Below are positions 45,563-58,307 of a stretch of 64,000 bases of DNA, piece after piece. Origin of the DNA: Globodera rostochiensis (lineage: Eukaryota; Nematoda; Chromadorea; Rhabditida; Heteroderidae); contig JAEVLN010000001.1 in the NCBI GenBank assembly GCA_018350325.1, positions 3,027,501-3,091,500 on the forward strand, read 5' to 3'. The position numbers and the translations under genes were made by a program. The notes beneath the pieces were generated by a model. It saw only the letters and a program-made list of their open reading frames with translations. It was not told the DNA's origin and did no database searches. The number at the start of each line of letters is the position of its first letter. Positions within the stretch are counted from its first letter, which is position 1.

Positions 45563-48500
45563 GTAATATCTGCTGCCATTCGATGTTTCAATCGTTCATG
45601 GGCGCCGGGGGCGTCATTTGAAAGCAAATTCGCGTAGTAATGTGCCAACAGGCGAGTTTTGTCGTGGAAAAATGAAAAAAGGAAACATTAAAAATTATTT
45701 TAATTAAAATGTGCGTTATTTATAATAATTTTGTCTTTGTTAAAATTAATAAATGCATTAAATTAAATTAGATTAAAATATTATTAAAAAGAAATTTTTA
45801 TAAAGCTTCGATAGAAACAAAAAATTATGTTAAAATTTTATAATTTTAAATTTAATTTACAAAGTTTTGACTAAATAATTTTTAAAAAATTACAATTCCA
45901 ATTAATGAGCCGTTGCCGAACGTTGTTTTTATTTAACATAAAATTGTTTATTTTTGTGTCCAACAAATTCCTAAGGCGTAAAATCGCCCCGGGGCTTTCA
46001 CGCATAATTTTCACCAAATCATTTTCATTGTCATTTTGCATCAAAAATTGTGTAAAAAATGCCATATGATTTTGTTCCAATACTTTTCGCTGCATTCCAA
46101 AATGCTCAACAATCTAAACAAAACAATCACAAAAATTTTTGGGTTTTAAAAATTAAATTTTAAGCAAAAAAAAGGTAAATTAATTCTTTTTTTAGCATTC
46201 TTTAATGAAATTTTTTAAAAAAATATTAACATAATTGCTAAAAATCCGAAAAAAGTCAATAAATTTGCATTTTTTTAAGCCTTTTTTATTGAAAAACGCG
46301 AAAGACTTATTTTAGTTTAAATGTATTTTATTCAAAGAATTAAATTGTCCTTATTTTAAAAATTTTATTGAGTAATGTATTTAATATTTTAATGTCATAT
46401 GATTTATTTAATATCAATTTGCTTAAATATAAATATTTATTGTTTTTTTATGCCGTCGTTTTGAAGCAATTCAAATGTTGCTCATTGCGCCAAAAAGTCG
46501 CTGGCATTTCCACTTTTACCCTCAAAAAAGTGAGGTAATTTATTATTGGACAAAACATCCAAAAAATTGCTTTTGTTTCGCCGAGAATAATTTGCAACAT
46601 TCGAAATGTGCCAAACAATTCGGCACGACCAATGGCAATTTGGTCGAATTTTTCTGCACTAAAATTTATTTGAAAAATTAATTCTAAAAAATTTAAATTT
46701 TTGCGCTAAAATTTAGTTTTTAAATTAATAATTTGGCCAAATTATTTTTATTTCTATTTGTACACTTTTTAACTTATTTTAGCATTGATGAAATGGTCCA
46801 GTTTTTCTGCACAACATTTTTTTATTAATTTCCAAAAAAAAAGCCGACAAAATTTATTTTATTTCAACTTAAATATCAATATCATAAATAAATTGACCTA
46901 AAATTGGCCTGTTCCATCCAATTCATTTCGGCAAAAAAAGTTTTAATGGCCAACAATCCTTCCGCCAATTTAATGGCCTCCGTGTCCGTTGAGCCTAACA
47001 TTTTTTTGTAAAACAAAATGCGTTCGTCGGCCGACAATTTGCCTTGAAAACAAATAAAAGGTTAAATTAATCGCCCAATTAAAATACCGAAAATATTAAT
47101 TTGAATTAAAGTTTAATAAACATTCAAAAAAATTACCGTAATTTGAAATGCTGGACAAAGTGGGGACAATTTTGTTGACAAATTGAACAAAACGGGGACA
47201 TTTTTGCACGAGATGGCCCAGCACAACACCGGTGTGCCAAATGGTCAGTTGCGGCGTATTGAACAATTTGTGCTGCGTTGAGTCAACAACTTCCGCTTTA
47301 TGGCATTCCGGCTTTGTCCAGTGCCGATCGGCATCTGACGGCCGCGGCACGGCACTCTTAAGTGGCTTAATTGGGTTGATCGCTCGCGAGGCCGGTTAGA
47401 TTCGGATCAGGAATGATCGAGTTGGGAGGAAATAGAGCACTCGAGATCCCGAACTCGTTCATTGATTAGTGAGTGATCAGTTAATAAAAGATCGGGATCT
47501 GTCGAGATTGGGCACAGATCAGAGAAACTGATCAGTGGGGATTTTGTAAAAATTTCGGATCAGGAGTGATCGAGTTGGGAAGGAATAGAGAACTCGAGAT
47601 CCCAAACTCGTTCATTGATTAGTGAGACAGTTAATAAAAGATCGGGACGTTCATTGATTAGCGAATGATCTGTCAATAAAAAACCGGTATCAGTCAAGAC
47701 TATCGGCCACTGATCAGAGGAACTGATCAATGACAATCCGTGGGGATTTTTTTTAAATTGTTATTAAAATAGTAGAATTAAAATTTACATTTATTATATT
47801 TTTTTATTTTTAATGTAAATATAATATATACATTGTTGTAAAATTGTTTTTCTGTCAAAAATTTTTGCCATTGTCCAATTGCCGTGAACATTGTGCCGTT
47901 GTTCAACAAATGTGCCAAAAGGCTGTCCATGAGGCAAAGATTTTCCATTTTTTGTGCCCGATCGGTCACATTTGCAAACAGATCGCACTTTGCCACTTCA
48001 ACATTCAATTGAATGATCATTCGTTTCACATTTTGATTGGAATTGCTTGAAATAATTAAATTTTAACGATTTAAAAACATTATTTTTTTTAATTTTAAAC
48101 CCATAAAATTGTGTTAAAGTAAATATTGGTTAATTATTAAATATAAATAAATAATTAGTATATAATATTTAGTGCCGATTTTGCCATTTTTAGAAAATTT
48201 CTTATTAAAAAATGCAATAAAATGTTTAAAAACCGCGCAATTTTTAACAAAAAATAATAAATAGTGTGGCAGATAATGTTTTTTTTTTGTTTTTCTTTTT
48301 TGGTAAATATTAAAAATTATAATTTTTATTTAAGTCTTACTCAAATTTAAATAAATTTTATTTAAGTCTTACTCAAATTTAAATAAACGTTGAACCAATC
48401 CGATGAAATCCATTAACTCTTTTACGACTGTTTTGTGATAGAAATAGGCCGTTTCAAAGTTTAAAGAAAAAATGTTTTTGTCCTCCGACTTTTGTTGCGC

Positions 48501-48570
48501 CATTACATTTTGGTAGAGCAGCGCCAATTTGGACAATTCGTCGGCATCACAAAAGACGATGTCTAATTGT
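45563..48570 (-). CDS. Uncharacterised exons, same strand, further upstream
   Basis: Open segments with splice-like edges on the minus strand: 45563 to about 45660 (AHYYANLLSNDAPGAHERLK, donor gtatgt), about 45888-46115 (FGMQRKVLEQNHMAFFTQFL), about 46910-47045 (ADERILFYKKMLGSTDTEAI), about 47130-47350 (FNTPQLTIWHTGVVLGHLVQ), about 47835-48050 (NVEVAKCDLFANVTDRAQKM) and about 48385-48565 (DADELSKLALLYQNVMAQQK). Helical and polar, without a known domain. The introns are AT-rich and hold the repeats at 45190-45560 and 47390-47690. The joins were not all verified. Confidence 0.45.
47390..47700. repeat. Direct duplication in a GATC-rich block
   Basis: TTCGGATCAGGAATGATCGA (about 47400) and TTCGGATCAGGAGTGATCGA (about 47558) open two copies of about 160 bases, each with CTCGTTCATTGATTAGTGAG and AATAAAAGATCGGGA. 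A partial third copy follows. Related TGATCA-rich blocks lie at 10440-10600, 30110-30760 and 45190-45560. Confidence 0.75.
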
Positions 48571-48652
48571 TGGTAATTAATTAAATAATTTTATCTAATT
48601 AAATTCAAATGCCAAAAGTGATGAAATTTTAAATTTTTTTGGTTCAATAAAC

Positions 48653-50074
48653 CAGGCGTGGGCACGGATATCCGGATATGGGATTTTGGAAGGTCACGGA
48701 TACGGACGGATATCCGGATATGGAATTTCGGAAGGTCACGGATACGGACGGATATCCGGATATGGAATTTCGGAAGGTCACGGATACGGACGGATATCCG
48801 AATATGGGATTTTGGAAGGTCACGGATACGGACGGATATCCGGATATGGAATTTCGGAAGGTCACGGATACGGACGGATATCCGGATATGGAATTTCGGA
48901 AGGTCACGGATACGGACGGATATCCGGATATGGAATTTCGGAAGGTCACGGATACGGACGGATATCCGGATATGGAATTTCGGAAGGTCACGGATACGGA
49001 CGGATATCCGAATATGGGATTTTGGAAGGTCACGGATACGGACGGATATCCGAATATGGGATTTTGGAAGGTCACGGATACGGACGGATATCCGGATATG
49101 GGATTTCGGAAGGTCACGGATACGGACGGATATCCGGATATGGGATTTTGGAAGGTCACGGATACGGACGGATATCCGGATATGGGATTTTGGAAGGTCA
49201 CGGATACGGACGGATATCCGGATATGGGATTTCGGAAGGTCACGGATACGGACGGATATCCGGATATGGGATTTCGGAAGGTCACGGATACGGACGGATA
49301 TCCGGATATGGGATTTCGGAAGGTCACGGATACGGACGGATATCCGGATATGGGATTTTGGAAGGTCACGGATACGGACGGATATCCGGATATGGGATTT
49401 TGGAAGGTCACGGATACGGACGGATATCCGGATATGGGATTTCGGAAGGTCACGGATACGGACGGATATCCGGATATGGGATTTTGGAAGGTCACGGATA
49501 CGGACGGATATCCGGATATGGGATTTTGGAAGGTCACGGATACGGACGGATATCCGGATATGGGATTTTGGAAGGTCACGGATACGGACGGATATCCGGA
49601 TATGGGATTTTGGAAGGTCACGGATACGGACGGATATCCGGATATGGGATTTCGGAAGGTCACGGATACGGACGGATATCCGGATATGGGATTTCGGAAG
49701 GTCACGGATACGGACGGATATCCGGATATGGGATTTTGGAAGGTCACGGATACGGACGGATATCCGGATATGGGATTTTGGAAGGTCACGGATACGGACG
49801 GATATCCGGATATGGGATTTTGGAAGGTCACGGATACGGACGGATATCCGGATATGGGATTTTGGAAGGTCACGGATACGGACGGATATCCGGATATGGG
49901 ATTTTGGAAGGTCACGGATACGGACGGATATCCGGATATGGGATTTTGGAAGGTCACGGATACGGACGGATATCCGGATATGGGATTTTGGAAGGTCACG
50001 GATACGGACGGATATCCGGATATGGGATTTTGAGGACGGACGGATACGAAAATTCGTATCCGTGCCCACGCCTG
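48653..50074. mobile_element. hAT-like element filled by a 42-bp satellite (about 32 copies)
   Basis: Starts CAGGCGTGGGCACGGATA and ends with its exact inverse. CAATAAAC flanks it perfectly (48645-48652 and 50075-50082). The interior is a 42-bp unit, GGTCACGGATACGGACGGAT ATCCGGATATGGGATTTTGG AA, with small variants (TTTCGG or TTTTGG, ATGGAATT or ATGGGATT). Because 42 is divisible by three, long frames of 450-490 codons stay open on both strands; they are artefacts. It lies between same-strand exons at 48.4 and 50.2 kb. Confidence 0.95.
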
Positions 50075-50185
50075 CAATAAACGATTTTAATTAAATCAGC
50101 ATCAGGCACATAAATTTTCAAAAAATAGGGGTGACAACATAACACCAAACAGCGTAATAAATTCAAAATTGTTTTTTAAACTTAC

Positions 50186-53100
50186 CCGATGATGACGCAT
50201 TAACGGCATTTTCATTTTCTTGGACATTTTGGGGCCGAATTTTTGACTCATCGCGACAATTTTGCGTGCTAATTTGTGCAGCAATGCGCGTTTGATCATT
50301 GCAAATTTGTCGCAAGCGATTGACGTCCACACAAATTGCTGTAAATGTCAAAAATGTTAATTTACTATTTTTAATTTAAATAAACTTTATTTTTTTAACA
50401 TAACAATGGTGAATTTACAAATTTTCAATAAAAAATAATTTAATTTTAGTAAAAAAATTTTTAAATAATTTAATCACTTTTTTAACTACTAGGTATATTC
50501 CTAGCATTAGGTATGTTAAAAGTATAAAATGAAAATAAATTTTTATTTAAAAAAACTACAATTTATATTTTAATTTTAAAATTTTATTTAAAGCCCCAAC
50601 TTTTTAGTTGTTTCACGAATTCGTTGTTCAACAGCAATTTTGTAAGAATTTCATCGTGCAAATTCCGTTGGGCCAAAACGGCTTCGATTGAGGGGCCATC
50701 GAATTTTGGAATTAATTTTGGCAAAAGTTCGGCTCTGATTTCGTTGAAATGTTTTGTAAAATTTATTTCGTAATCGTCATTCTTTAGATTATCAATCGAA
50801 ACTTCTGAGGCCGAATCCTGAAAAACAAAAAAAATAGTTAACTAAAAAAATAACAAAATTAATTAAGGAAAAATTTATTTAATTTCATTGCATAACAAAA
50901 TAAAAAATAACAATTAATAATTAAATACCAATTAATAAAAAAAATTTATTCAATATATTTGATATGAGCAATTGATAAGTAAATAATTTAGTAAAGATAA
51001 TTGACCAATTTGAAACAATTATAAAATAAAATTATAATTAAGTTATACAATATAAAATAATTTAAAATAAAATAAAATATTAATATTAATATTGAATAAT
51101 TATTTAAATGCAAAATATTAATTAATTAAAATTTATATTTACCATAAACAATTCGAGCAGCTCCATGTGCCTGTTCATTTTATTCTTTTTATCGTCTGGC
51201 AAAGAATTCATTTGGATTTTTAACCTAAAATAAAATAAAAAAATAAATATTTTGTTAAATTTTTACCATTGATAAAATGCCAAAACATTCAATAAAAATT
51301 GCGCTCGCCTCCAAATTTGTTCATTATTATTGCGGTCAAAGAATTTGATGTAATTTTTAATTTGGAGTTGCGTTATTTCATCAACAGTTAATTCTGTAAT
51401 TTTAAATATAATTAATTAAATAAATATATAAAATAAAAAGTTAATTATATACATATATATATATACACTTTTAAATGTGTCCGGCCATTTACATAGGTAT
51501 TTGAAAAAGCAAAATATTTTATTAAATTTAAATAAAAACATTTAATTATTAAAATTGCATAAGTCATCATGCATAGCAGGACTTTGTATCGTATCGTAAA
51601 TGTAAATATCGTATTTTGGGGCCATATCGTATCGTATCGTAATCGTAAATATCGTATTTTGGCCATATCGTGTATCGTTAAAAAAATCGTACCCTATTTT
51701 GGTGTATCGTAAATATCGTATATCGTGTATCGTATTTTGAGGAGACGATATCGACAGCCCTGATGCATAGGTATGTTTATGAATAAAAATTAACTTAAAT
51801 AAATTGCATATTTATTAATGCAATTAAAATAAAAATTCTTTATTAACCTGTTCTCGTCAATGTTTCAATTTGGGAATATTTGCTAACCAACGCGTCGTAA
51901 AAAGGCGCATTTTCTTCCGAGTTGAGCGTAAAAAACCATCGGACTCGAATTTTTGTGCCCTTTCCCTCAAACAGCGAATTTTGTAAGCAATCGCTGAAAC
52001 CATTTTTTGTTGAGGCCAATCTGTTTAAATTAAACAAAAACGGTCTATAAATATTAAAGAACGAACAATTCAATTTGGACACAAAATTTTGTCAATTTAT
52101 TTTGGGTTGTTCTCCAATTTGGACACAAACAAATTTGGTCAAAATTTTGGTTGGTCCAATTCTTTTGTACAAAAAATAGGGTTGGGACGCCGATGTCGGG
52201 GTTGAAATTGCGGGGGGTCGGGGTTGAAATTGCGGGGGGTCGGGGTTTTTCGGGGACGGGACTGTCGGAGTTGGGGTTACCCAAATTGGTCGGGGAAAAC
52301 CCCGAAACTGTCTAAATTTGCGGGGACGGGGTCGGGATCCTAACCCTACAAAATAAACCAATCATTATGTGTTTTGGGGTGGTCCGGACTCTAATAAATA
52401 TTACTTAAATCAATCCCCAATTTTGAAAATTGAAGAACATTAAATTGTTTTGACCAATTTTGAACTGAACCTTCTCTTAATTACTAAAAAAGTGTATCTT
52501 GATTAAAGTTGAATAAATATTCTAATTTTATACCATAAATTCGCTTTTTAATTAAAAAACAGTAATCAAATAATTTCTCAAAATGATCGTGATTATTTTT
52601 TTTAAAAATTTGCATTTGAAAACTTGGGGATTGCCTGCTACCTGTTCATAAACCTCCTGAACCCGATCCGAACGTCGAGAACACGGACGCTTTTTTTGTT
52701 TCGTTTTTGATACCAAATCAGACTCCCGGGTCTCGCAAATTCATCGATCGAGACTTCGATTTTGAATCTCGATCAAGATTTACCGACATTTTTAATCGAG
52801 AATTTTGATCAAGATTTGCTCGATCTAGAATCTCGATCATACCGAGATTTTGATCGAGAATCTCGATCAAGATTTACCGAGATTTTTAATCGAGAATCTC
52901 GATCGGTCCGATCTCAAACACAAACTCACCGGATCATGTTTTTGGCATGCTCATCGCTCAATTGATGCCGAACGTGCTGGTGCCGCGGTTGCGCAATTTG
53001 GACACGTTCATCGCGTGCCAACAGCGGCATTTGGTTGTACAGTTTGGCCAACTGCAGCCATTGGTCATGCAATGGCGCCAAACTTGCATTCAAATTGTTG

Positions 53101-54830
53101 TTGTTATTTGGCAAAATGTTTTGCATGGCCCGACGCTCTTTCAACCCGCGACGCCAAATTGTTTGAATTTGTGCCAAAATTTGTTTCGTTTTGGCATCCA
53201 TTTTTTTGGCATTATGTTGATGCCGCCGTTTGGTCAACAAATGCGTGTTGAAATAAATGGTCCAAATTCGTGCCGAAAAAATGCGGTTGGACAACAAAAG
53301 TTCGGCATTGTTTCGCTTTTTTTCATCGCGTGACAAAAGTTTGGCATAATGCGAGCCCAATTTTGTGTCATCAATTATATCTGTGGAACAAAAATTAAAA
53401 TGTTTTTAAACATTAAAAATAAAGAAAAATTTTGTGTTAATTACAAAAATTGAAAGTTTAAAATTTAATTAATTATTACAAAAAAAATACAAACATCAAA
53501 AAAAAATGTTGTAAATTTAAACTTTAATATTTACTAGAAATTGTTATTTAAATATAAATTAATTTAATTTTTATTTCTTTATAACTTCTTATACTAATTA
53601 TTAAATTGCTTTACATTCAAAAAATAAATTGCAAATTGTTAAAAGGTATTAAAATTATTATTATTAAATTTATGCCCACCCATCGCCATATAAATTGGGA
53701 ATTTAATTTCAATTTGGCGCATCAAATTCGAACCCACAAATTGTTGCTCAATTTCCTTTTTAATTTGGGCGATTTTTCCATTATTTGGCGGATTTTCCAA
53801 TCTGAGCATTCGCATTCGATGCGCAAAATTTGTTTCTTTGTCCATTTTTTGTGCATCAAAAAATTGTAAAAAATCACTAAATTTTTTTGTTTAATTAAAT
53901 TTTACTAAAATTTAAGAAAAATCATAAAATATTTATAGCGCGGGGGGGGGGGATTCTTAGGGGGTGTATTTCTTCCTTTTATTGCATTTTTATTAAGCAA
54001 TTTTCATACAAAATGCTCAATTTCTGAGGGTGCATTTTCAATCCGGCGCCTCCACCAATTGTGAAATCAGAAAATAATTTTTAATTAATAAATAATTATT
54101 TTTATTTGATAAAAAATGTTACCAATTAAAGTCGGGCAACAAATCGGTCACAAACACTTTGAAATGCGTTGCTGTGACTTCAGTCAAAAAGTCCACAACA
54201 CCCGCCGGCGGCGGACTTTCAATTTGATTTCCATCATTTTGCTCCAAAAATTTGCCAATTTCGGCACAATTCGCCTGCCGGATCATCAACATCTTGGCCA
54301 TGTGTGTCGCTTCGTCCCAGGGCAAGGGCATCAAATTGTTTTCCACTTTAATTTTGGGGGAAAAAAATCAACTCAAAAAAATTGTTCAAAAAATTAGTAA
54401 AAATTGTTTTAAAATCTGGCTAAGCATGGATGGCATTTTGGAGGCGATTTGATGTTTTTGGCATTTTTTTTTTTTGGTAAGAACCAAAACTTATTCATTT
54501 TTAAAAAAGCAACAAAAAAACCTGAAAAATTGATAATTTCCCATCGTAAAAGCCAAATTTTGCAATTGTTTAAATGCGAAATTTTGTTAATGCCCGCGAC
54601 AAATTTAGAAAATTTGTCAAATTTTGAACGCATTTTGTCATTTTTTTGCATCAAAATGGGTCGTATCAATTGGAGTAAATCTTTGTAAAAATTTGATGCT
54701 GTAAGCCGCAGTTGAAGCTGATTTTTGTCAATATTTTCGTCAAAATTTTGTTGTTCATTTGACAAATTGAGAAATTTCGTGTAAAAATTGTCCGTTTCTT
54801 CGTCGGTCAGCGCTTAATTGTATTAAAAAT
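50186..54830 (-). CDS. Uncharacterised exons, most upstream group
   Basis: Minus-strand segments: 50186-50338 (CVDVNRLRQICNDQTRIAAQ), about 50591-50820 (NFTKHFNEIRAELLPKLIPK, ends SWGFK and a stop with AATAAA overlapping), about 51142-51228 (DDKKNKMNRHMELLELF), about 51267-51400 (DEITQLQIKNYIKFFDRNNN), about 51849-52022 (IRVRWFFTLNSEENAPFYDA), about 52927-53380 (RNNAELLLSNRIFSARIWTI), about 53680-53866 (DKETNFAHRMRMLRLENPPN), about 54119-54346 (MPLPWDEATHMAKMLMIRQA) and about 54540-54815 (LQLRLTASNFYKDLLQLIRP). No domain recognised. The stop at about 50590 may mark the end of a separate gene, or a missed donor (gttggg). Confidence 0.45.
51577..51762. mobile_element. hAT-like MITE with TATCGTA words
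   Basis: Begins CAGGACTTTGTATCG and ends CGATATCGACAGCCCTG. ATGCATAG flanks it perfectly (51569-51576 and 51763-51770). The interior is TATCGTATCGTAAATATCGT words. It is intronic. Confidence 0.88.
52177..52347. mobile_element. hAT-like MITE with GGGGTCGGGG words
   Basis: Begins TAGGGTTGGGA and ends TCCTAACCCT(A). The flanks ACAAAAAA (52169-52176) and ACAAAATA (52348-52355) match at 7 of 8. The interior is GTCGGGGTTGAAATTGCGGG words. Confidence 0.72.
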
Positions 54831-55828
54831 GGTTGGCATATGTTTAATTAAATTGCGCGACTTTTTTGTTGGTGATTAGAATTTTTATTTTATTTATTTT
54901 AAATGTTAAAAATATTTTTTGAAATTTTTAAATTACGCTTCTTTTTGGTCAGCGCTTTTAAAAAATAAAAACGTTTTCATTACTTTAATTATTCATTCAA
55001 ATTGATTTATAATTTTGCTTAACCTATTTTGACGGTCACGGAGCTACTCGTACAAATAAAAATAATAGCAAAATGACAAAAAATGTTGCCGTAATTCATT
55101 TTTTTAAATAAAATAATCCTTTATATTTTTAATGTTGATTAATTAAAGTAATATCAAGACAATTTTATGGGACTTAAAAAATAAAGCCTAAACTAAATTA
55201 ATAACAAAAATAAAGAATATAATATTATAAAAAATTGTATTTTTTCGCTACAAATCCATCGATTTTTATATTATTAAAAATGTTTATTTATTACAAATAT
55301 TGGCAGCTGAATAAACGACCAAACGCGCGCGAGTCAGAAGCATTTGAATAAAACGTGAACAAACAAAAAAAGTGATTTATATTATTTAATATAAAAACAT
55401 TTATTTACATATTTGCTAAATAAAATTTATATTTCCTAAATAAAATAAAGTTAAAACTGTAAATTTATAATTTTTTTTGTAGCATAATTTTTTCGCAATC
55501 CGGGAGCCGAGTCGGATAAGAAATAAAACCTTTATTCATAACTTTAAAATGCAAGTTTGAAAGTAAGATAAAATTTAATTTTTTGAGAAAAAAACGTTTG
55601 TGTTCCAAGCCTTAATTTTAAAATTGAAATTTTAAAGATTTTTGAATCGGTTGAAAAATTAATTATATTTTGAGAAAAGTAACGCCCCCCCCCCCCCTCG
55701 GCAAGGCAATTAGTGACAAATTGTTCAATCAAAAAGAGGAAGTCACTTTAACGATCAAATAAAAATTCAAATTCATTTCAAAACAAAGAAAGGACTATTG
55801 AATTTTCAACAAATTTCCCTCCGTCCAT
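54831..55828. other. AT-rich spacer, no gene seen
   Basis: Possible promoter side of the upstream exon group and 3' flank of copy 3 of the F-box-like family. GTAAGATAAAATTTAATTTT at about 55564 recurs at about 58209 with the same following sequence (GTTCCAAG), a dispersed repeat. Confidence 0.45.
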
Positions 55829-57200
55829 TCATTTCTTCGGCTTCTTAGGCTTACTTGGGCCTTCGTCGTTTGCGTCAAACATTCTGAAAATTAGAAAAAT
55901 TTTAACAAAATTTGAGACAATTTATTAGTCCATTACCCGTCGCCAATGTCACTGTCTTTGAAGCGAATGGTGATGCAATTCCATTGACGGTGCCATCCCC
56001 ACTCCATTGCCTCCTCCTCCAACTTGGCCCATTTTGCTTCTTCTCGCCCAATTGGACAACGCACCAACAGCCAATTGCCTTTGTCCATTTGTCGCAATGT
56101 CAATCGCTCCGCCGTCAAATTGTTCTTCAGGTCAAATGGCACAAAGTTGTCGTCCTCCTCAACATTCTCAAAGCTGACGATGAAATTGACCGGCTCCGAA
56201 GCGTTGACAAATGCCTAAAACAAAGGGAATAATTAATTACTCTCAAATTGATTATAAAAATGAGATTAATTACCCCTTTGATTCCTTCCATTCCTCCCGA
56301 ATAAAAGTAACAATGAATCATCTTCGGAAGACCATCCCCGCGGGGAGTGATCAACCATTTGGCCGCGGCTTGACGAGAAGAAGCGCCGGCGTTGTCTTCG
56401 GCCGGAAATTCGGTGAAAAGTTCAACGGAATCGATCATTCGGAGATTTGCGCAATTGCAAAGAATGGCCGGAGAGAATTGTCGCAAACGATCCAATTCAG
56501 ACGAGTCCAAAACAAGGCGGCAAATGTTGTCGTTGATCAAAGGCCAAATCTTCTGACAAATAATTTCCCAACTGCGGCTTTGGTCGTCGGAAGTTGCGAT
56601 GTAAACATTTGTCTCGGCCGAGTCGAAAAGACGGCGAATGCGTTGAAGGAATTCGATGACGGTTTGGTCGACGTAACTGAAAGTTAAAAAAACATTTTAA
56701 ATTTTGTTTAACTTTTTAACAAAGAAACCGACTTGATTCCAATCCATTTGAAGCCGATCACATTGATTGGAAGCGGTCCTTGAGGAATTGGCAGCCATTC
56801 ACCAGAGCGTTTGTTGAAAATTTGTGCACCATTCCCTCCGATTGCGCGATAAATGTACAGCCGACCCAACGACCATTTCCTCGATTTGAAATGGACGTCC
56901 ACCAAAACGTCCAATCGATCACTGATCAATGCCATTTTCAGTCCGAGCTCAAGAGGGTCAAGAAAAGCGAAGACTCCGTGCCAAACGTCGGCACAAATAA
57001 AACTGAAATTTGGGATTAGGCACCAAACCCCTAAAATAAGCACAAAACCCCTCGGCTCACTAAAAATTTCCATTTTTAAGTTAAAATTCATTAAAATTTT
57101 ATTCAATTTTGCCTAAAATGCCAGCCTTACTCATTAGGAAACAAACTCACAGTTTCTCCATTTGCTGTTGCTGCTCTTCGGCGCTTTCGTTGTCCGACAT
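55829..57200 (-). CDS. F-box-like protein, nematode-specific family (copy 3, intact)
   Basis: Five exons: 57151-57200, 56733-57002, 56274-56676, 55937-56214, 55829-55883; 1,056 bases, 351 residues, open. Start [18 protein letters not shown]-box-like segment [20 protein letters not shown] then [14 protein letters not shown]; then the family domain ([71 protein letters not shown]). Exon lengths match copy 1 apart from in-frame changes of three bases, while the last exon is unrelated and ends [11 protein letters not shown], a basic nuclear-localisation-like tail. If the F-box is real it would act as a substrate adaptor of an SCF ligase. Confidence 0.85.
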
Positions 57201-58307
57201 TTTTAGAATTATTTTTAATGTAACGATAAAACAATATTATAAAAATCATGCAATTTTAGATTTAATTAAATGGTAATATTTATGCTCAAAGAACTCAAAA
57301 AAAGGGATTCCAAAGGCGCCCGGCAACAATTCGTAGAAGAATGTTTGTTTTGTGTGTCGGGAAAGAAGGATTATTTGGAATCGGAATGGAATTTTGCTGT
57401 CTGTCCATTCTTTTGAGATCCAACAAATTTATTTGTCGGTGGCGAGGAAATGTGTAACATTTGAATGCCAACAAAATTAATTGTCACAGAAGTTAATTGA
57501 ATGAGGGGGGGGGGGGGGGGGGTGGACAAACGACAAATGGAAAGTAATCGATTGGGTCAAAGGTCAATGTGTGCCGTTCTGTCGCCTTCGCGCACATCCA
57601 AATCGTGGGTCATGCCCTGGTCCGACGGTCGAATGTTTTATAACTTTCTTTAACCTAAACCAATTAGGCCGAACATAATACCAAATATACGATGAGTTAG
57701 CGTTAATTAAGCTAAAGCTTTGCGATTGGACAATGCCTTCAAAAAGTTATGGCCAAAAAAGTAAAAACTCGAAAAATGGCCATTTTTGTAGCTTTTCTGG
57801 CCAAAACTTTTTTCATTATTATCAAATCGCTTAGTTTTTGGCTTCTCCTCATTGAGAGCTTTCATTTGGTATAAGGTTTGACCAAGTTAGCTCAGGTTAC
57901 AGAAGTTATAAAGCTTTCGACCTTTGGGGACAATTCGACCATCGGCGTGCCGCGGTAGCCCTCCGAACAGTTTCATAGACTTTCTTTATCGGTTTTTTAA
58001 AATTTATCTTTTCAACCGGGGAGAATAATTATTTTGAATTGGATTTTCATTTAAAATCCAATTTAGTCCGAGTAGAGAAAGTCGTTTTCTTAGGTTGTAT
58101 TTTTGGATTAAATTTTTGAATTTTTTGATGGAATTTGTTAAGAAATTTCGGGGGGGGGGGGATGCCCCCCTCGGCCCCACCCCCCTGGCTACGGGCCTGC
58201 ATCTGTCAGTAAGATAAAATTTAATTTTTTCGAGAAAAAAACGTCTGTGTTCCAAGTTTAAACGAGATTTGGTCTTAAATAATTAATTTTCTATTTATTA
58301 ATAAATC

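Noticed and set aside
48591..50094. Four overlapping ORFs of 450-490 codons
   Set aside because: They are the 42-bp satellite read in several frames on both strands; unit length divisible by three keeps them open.
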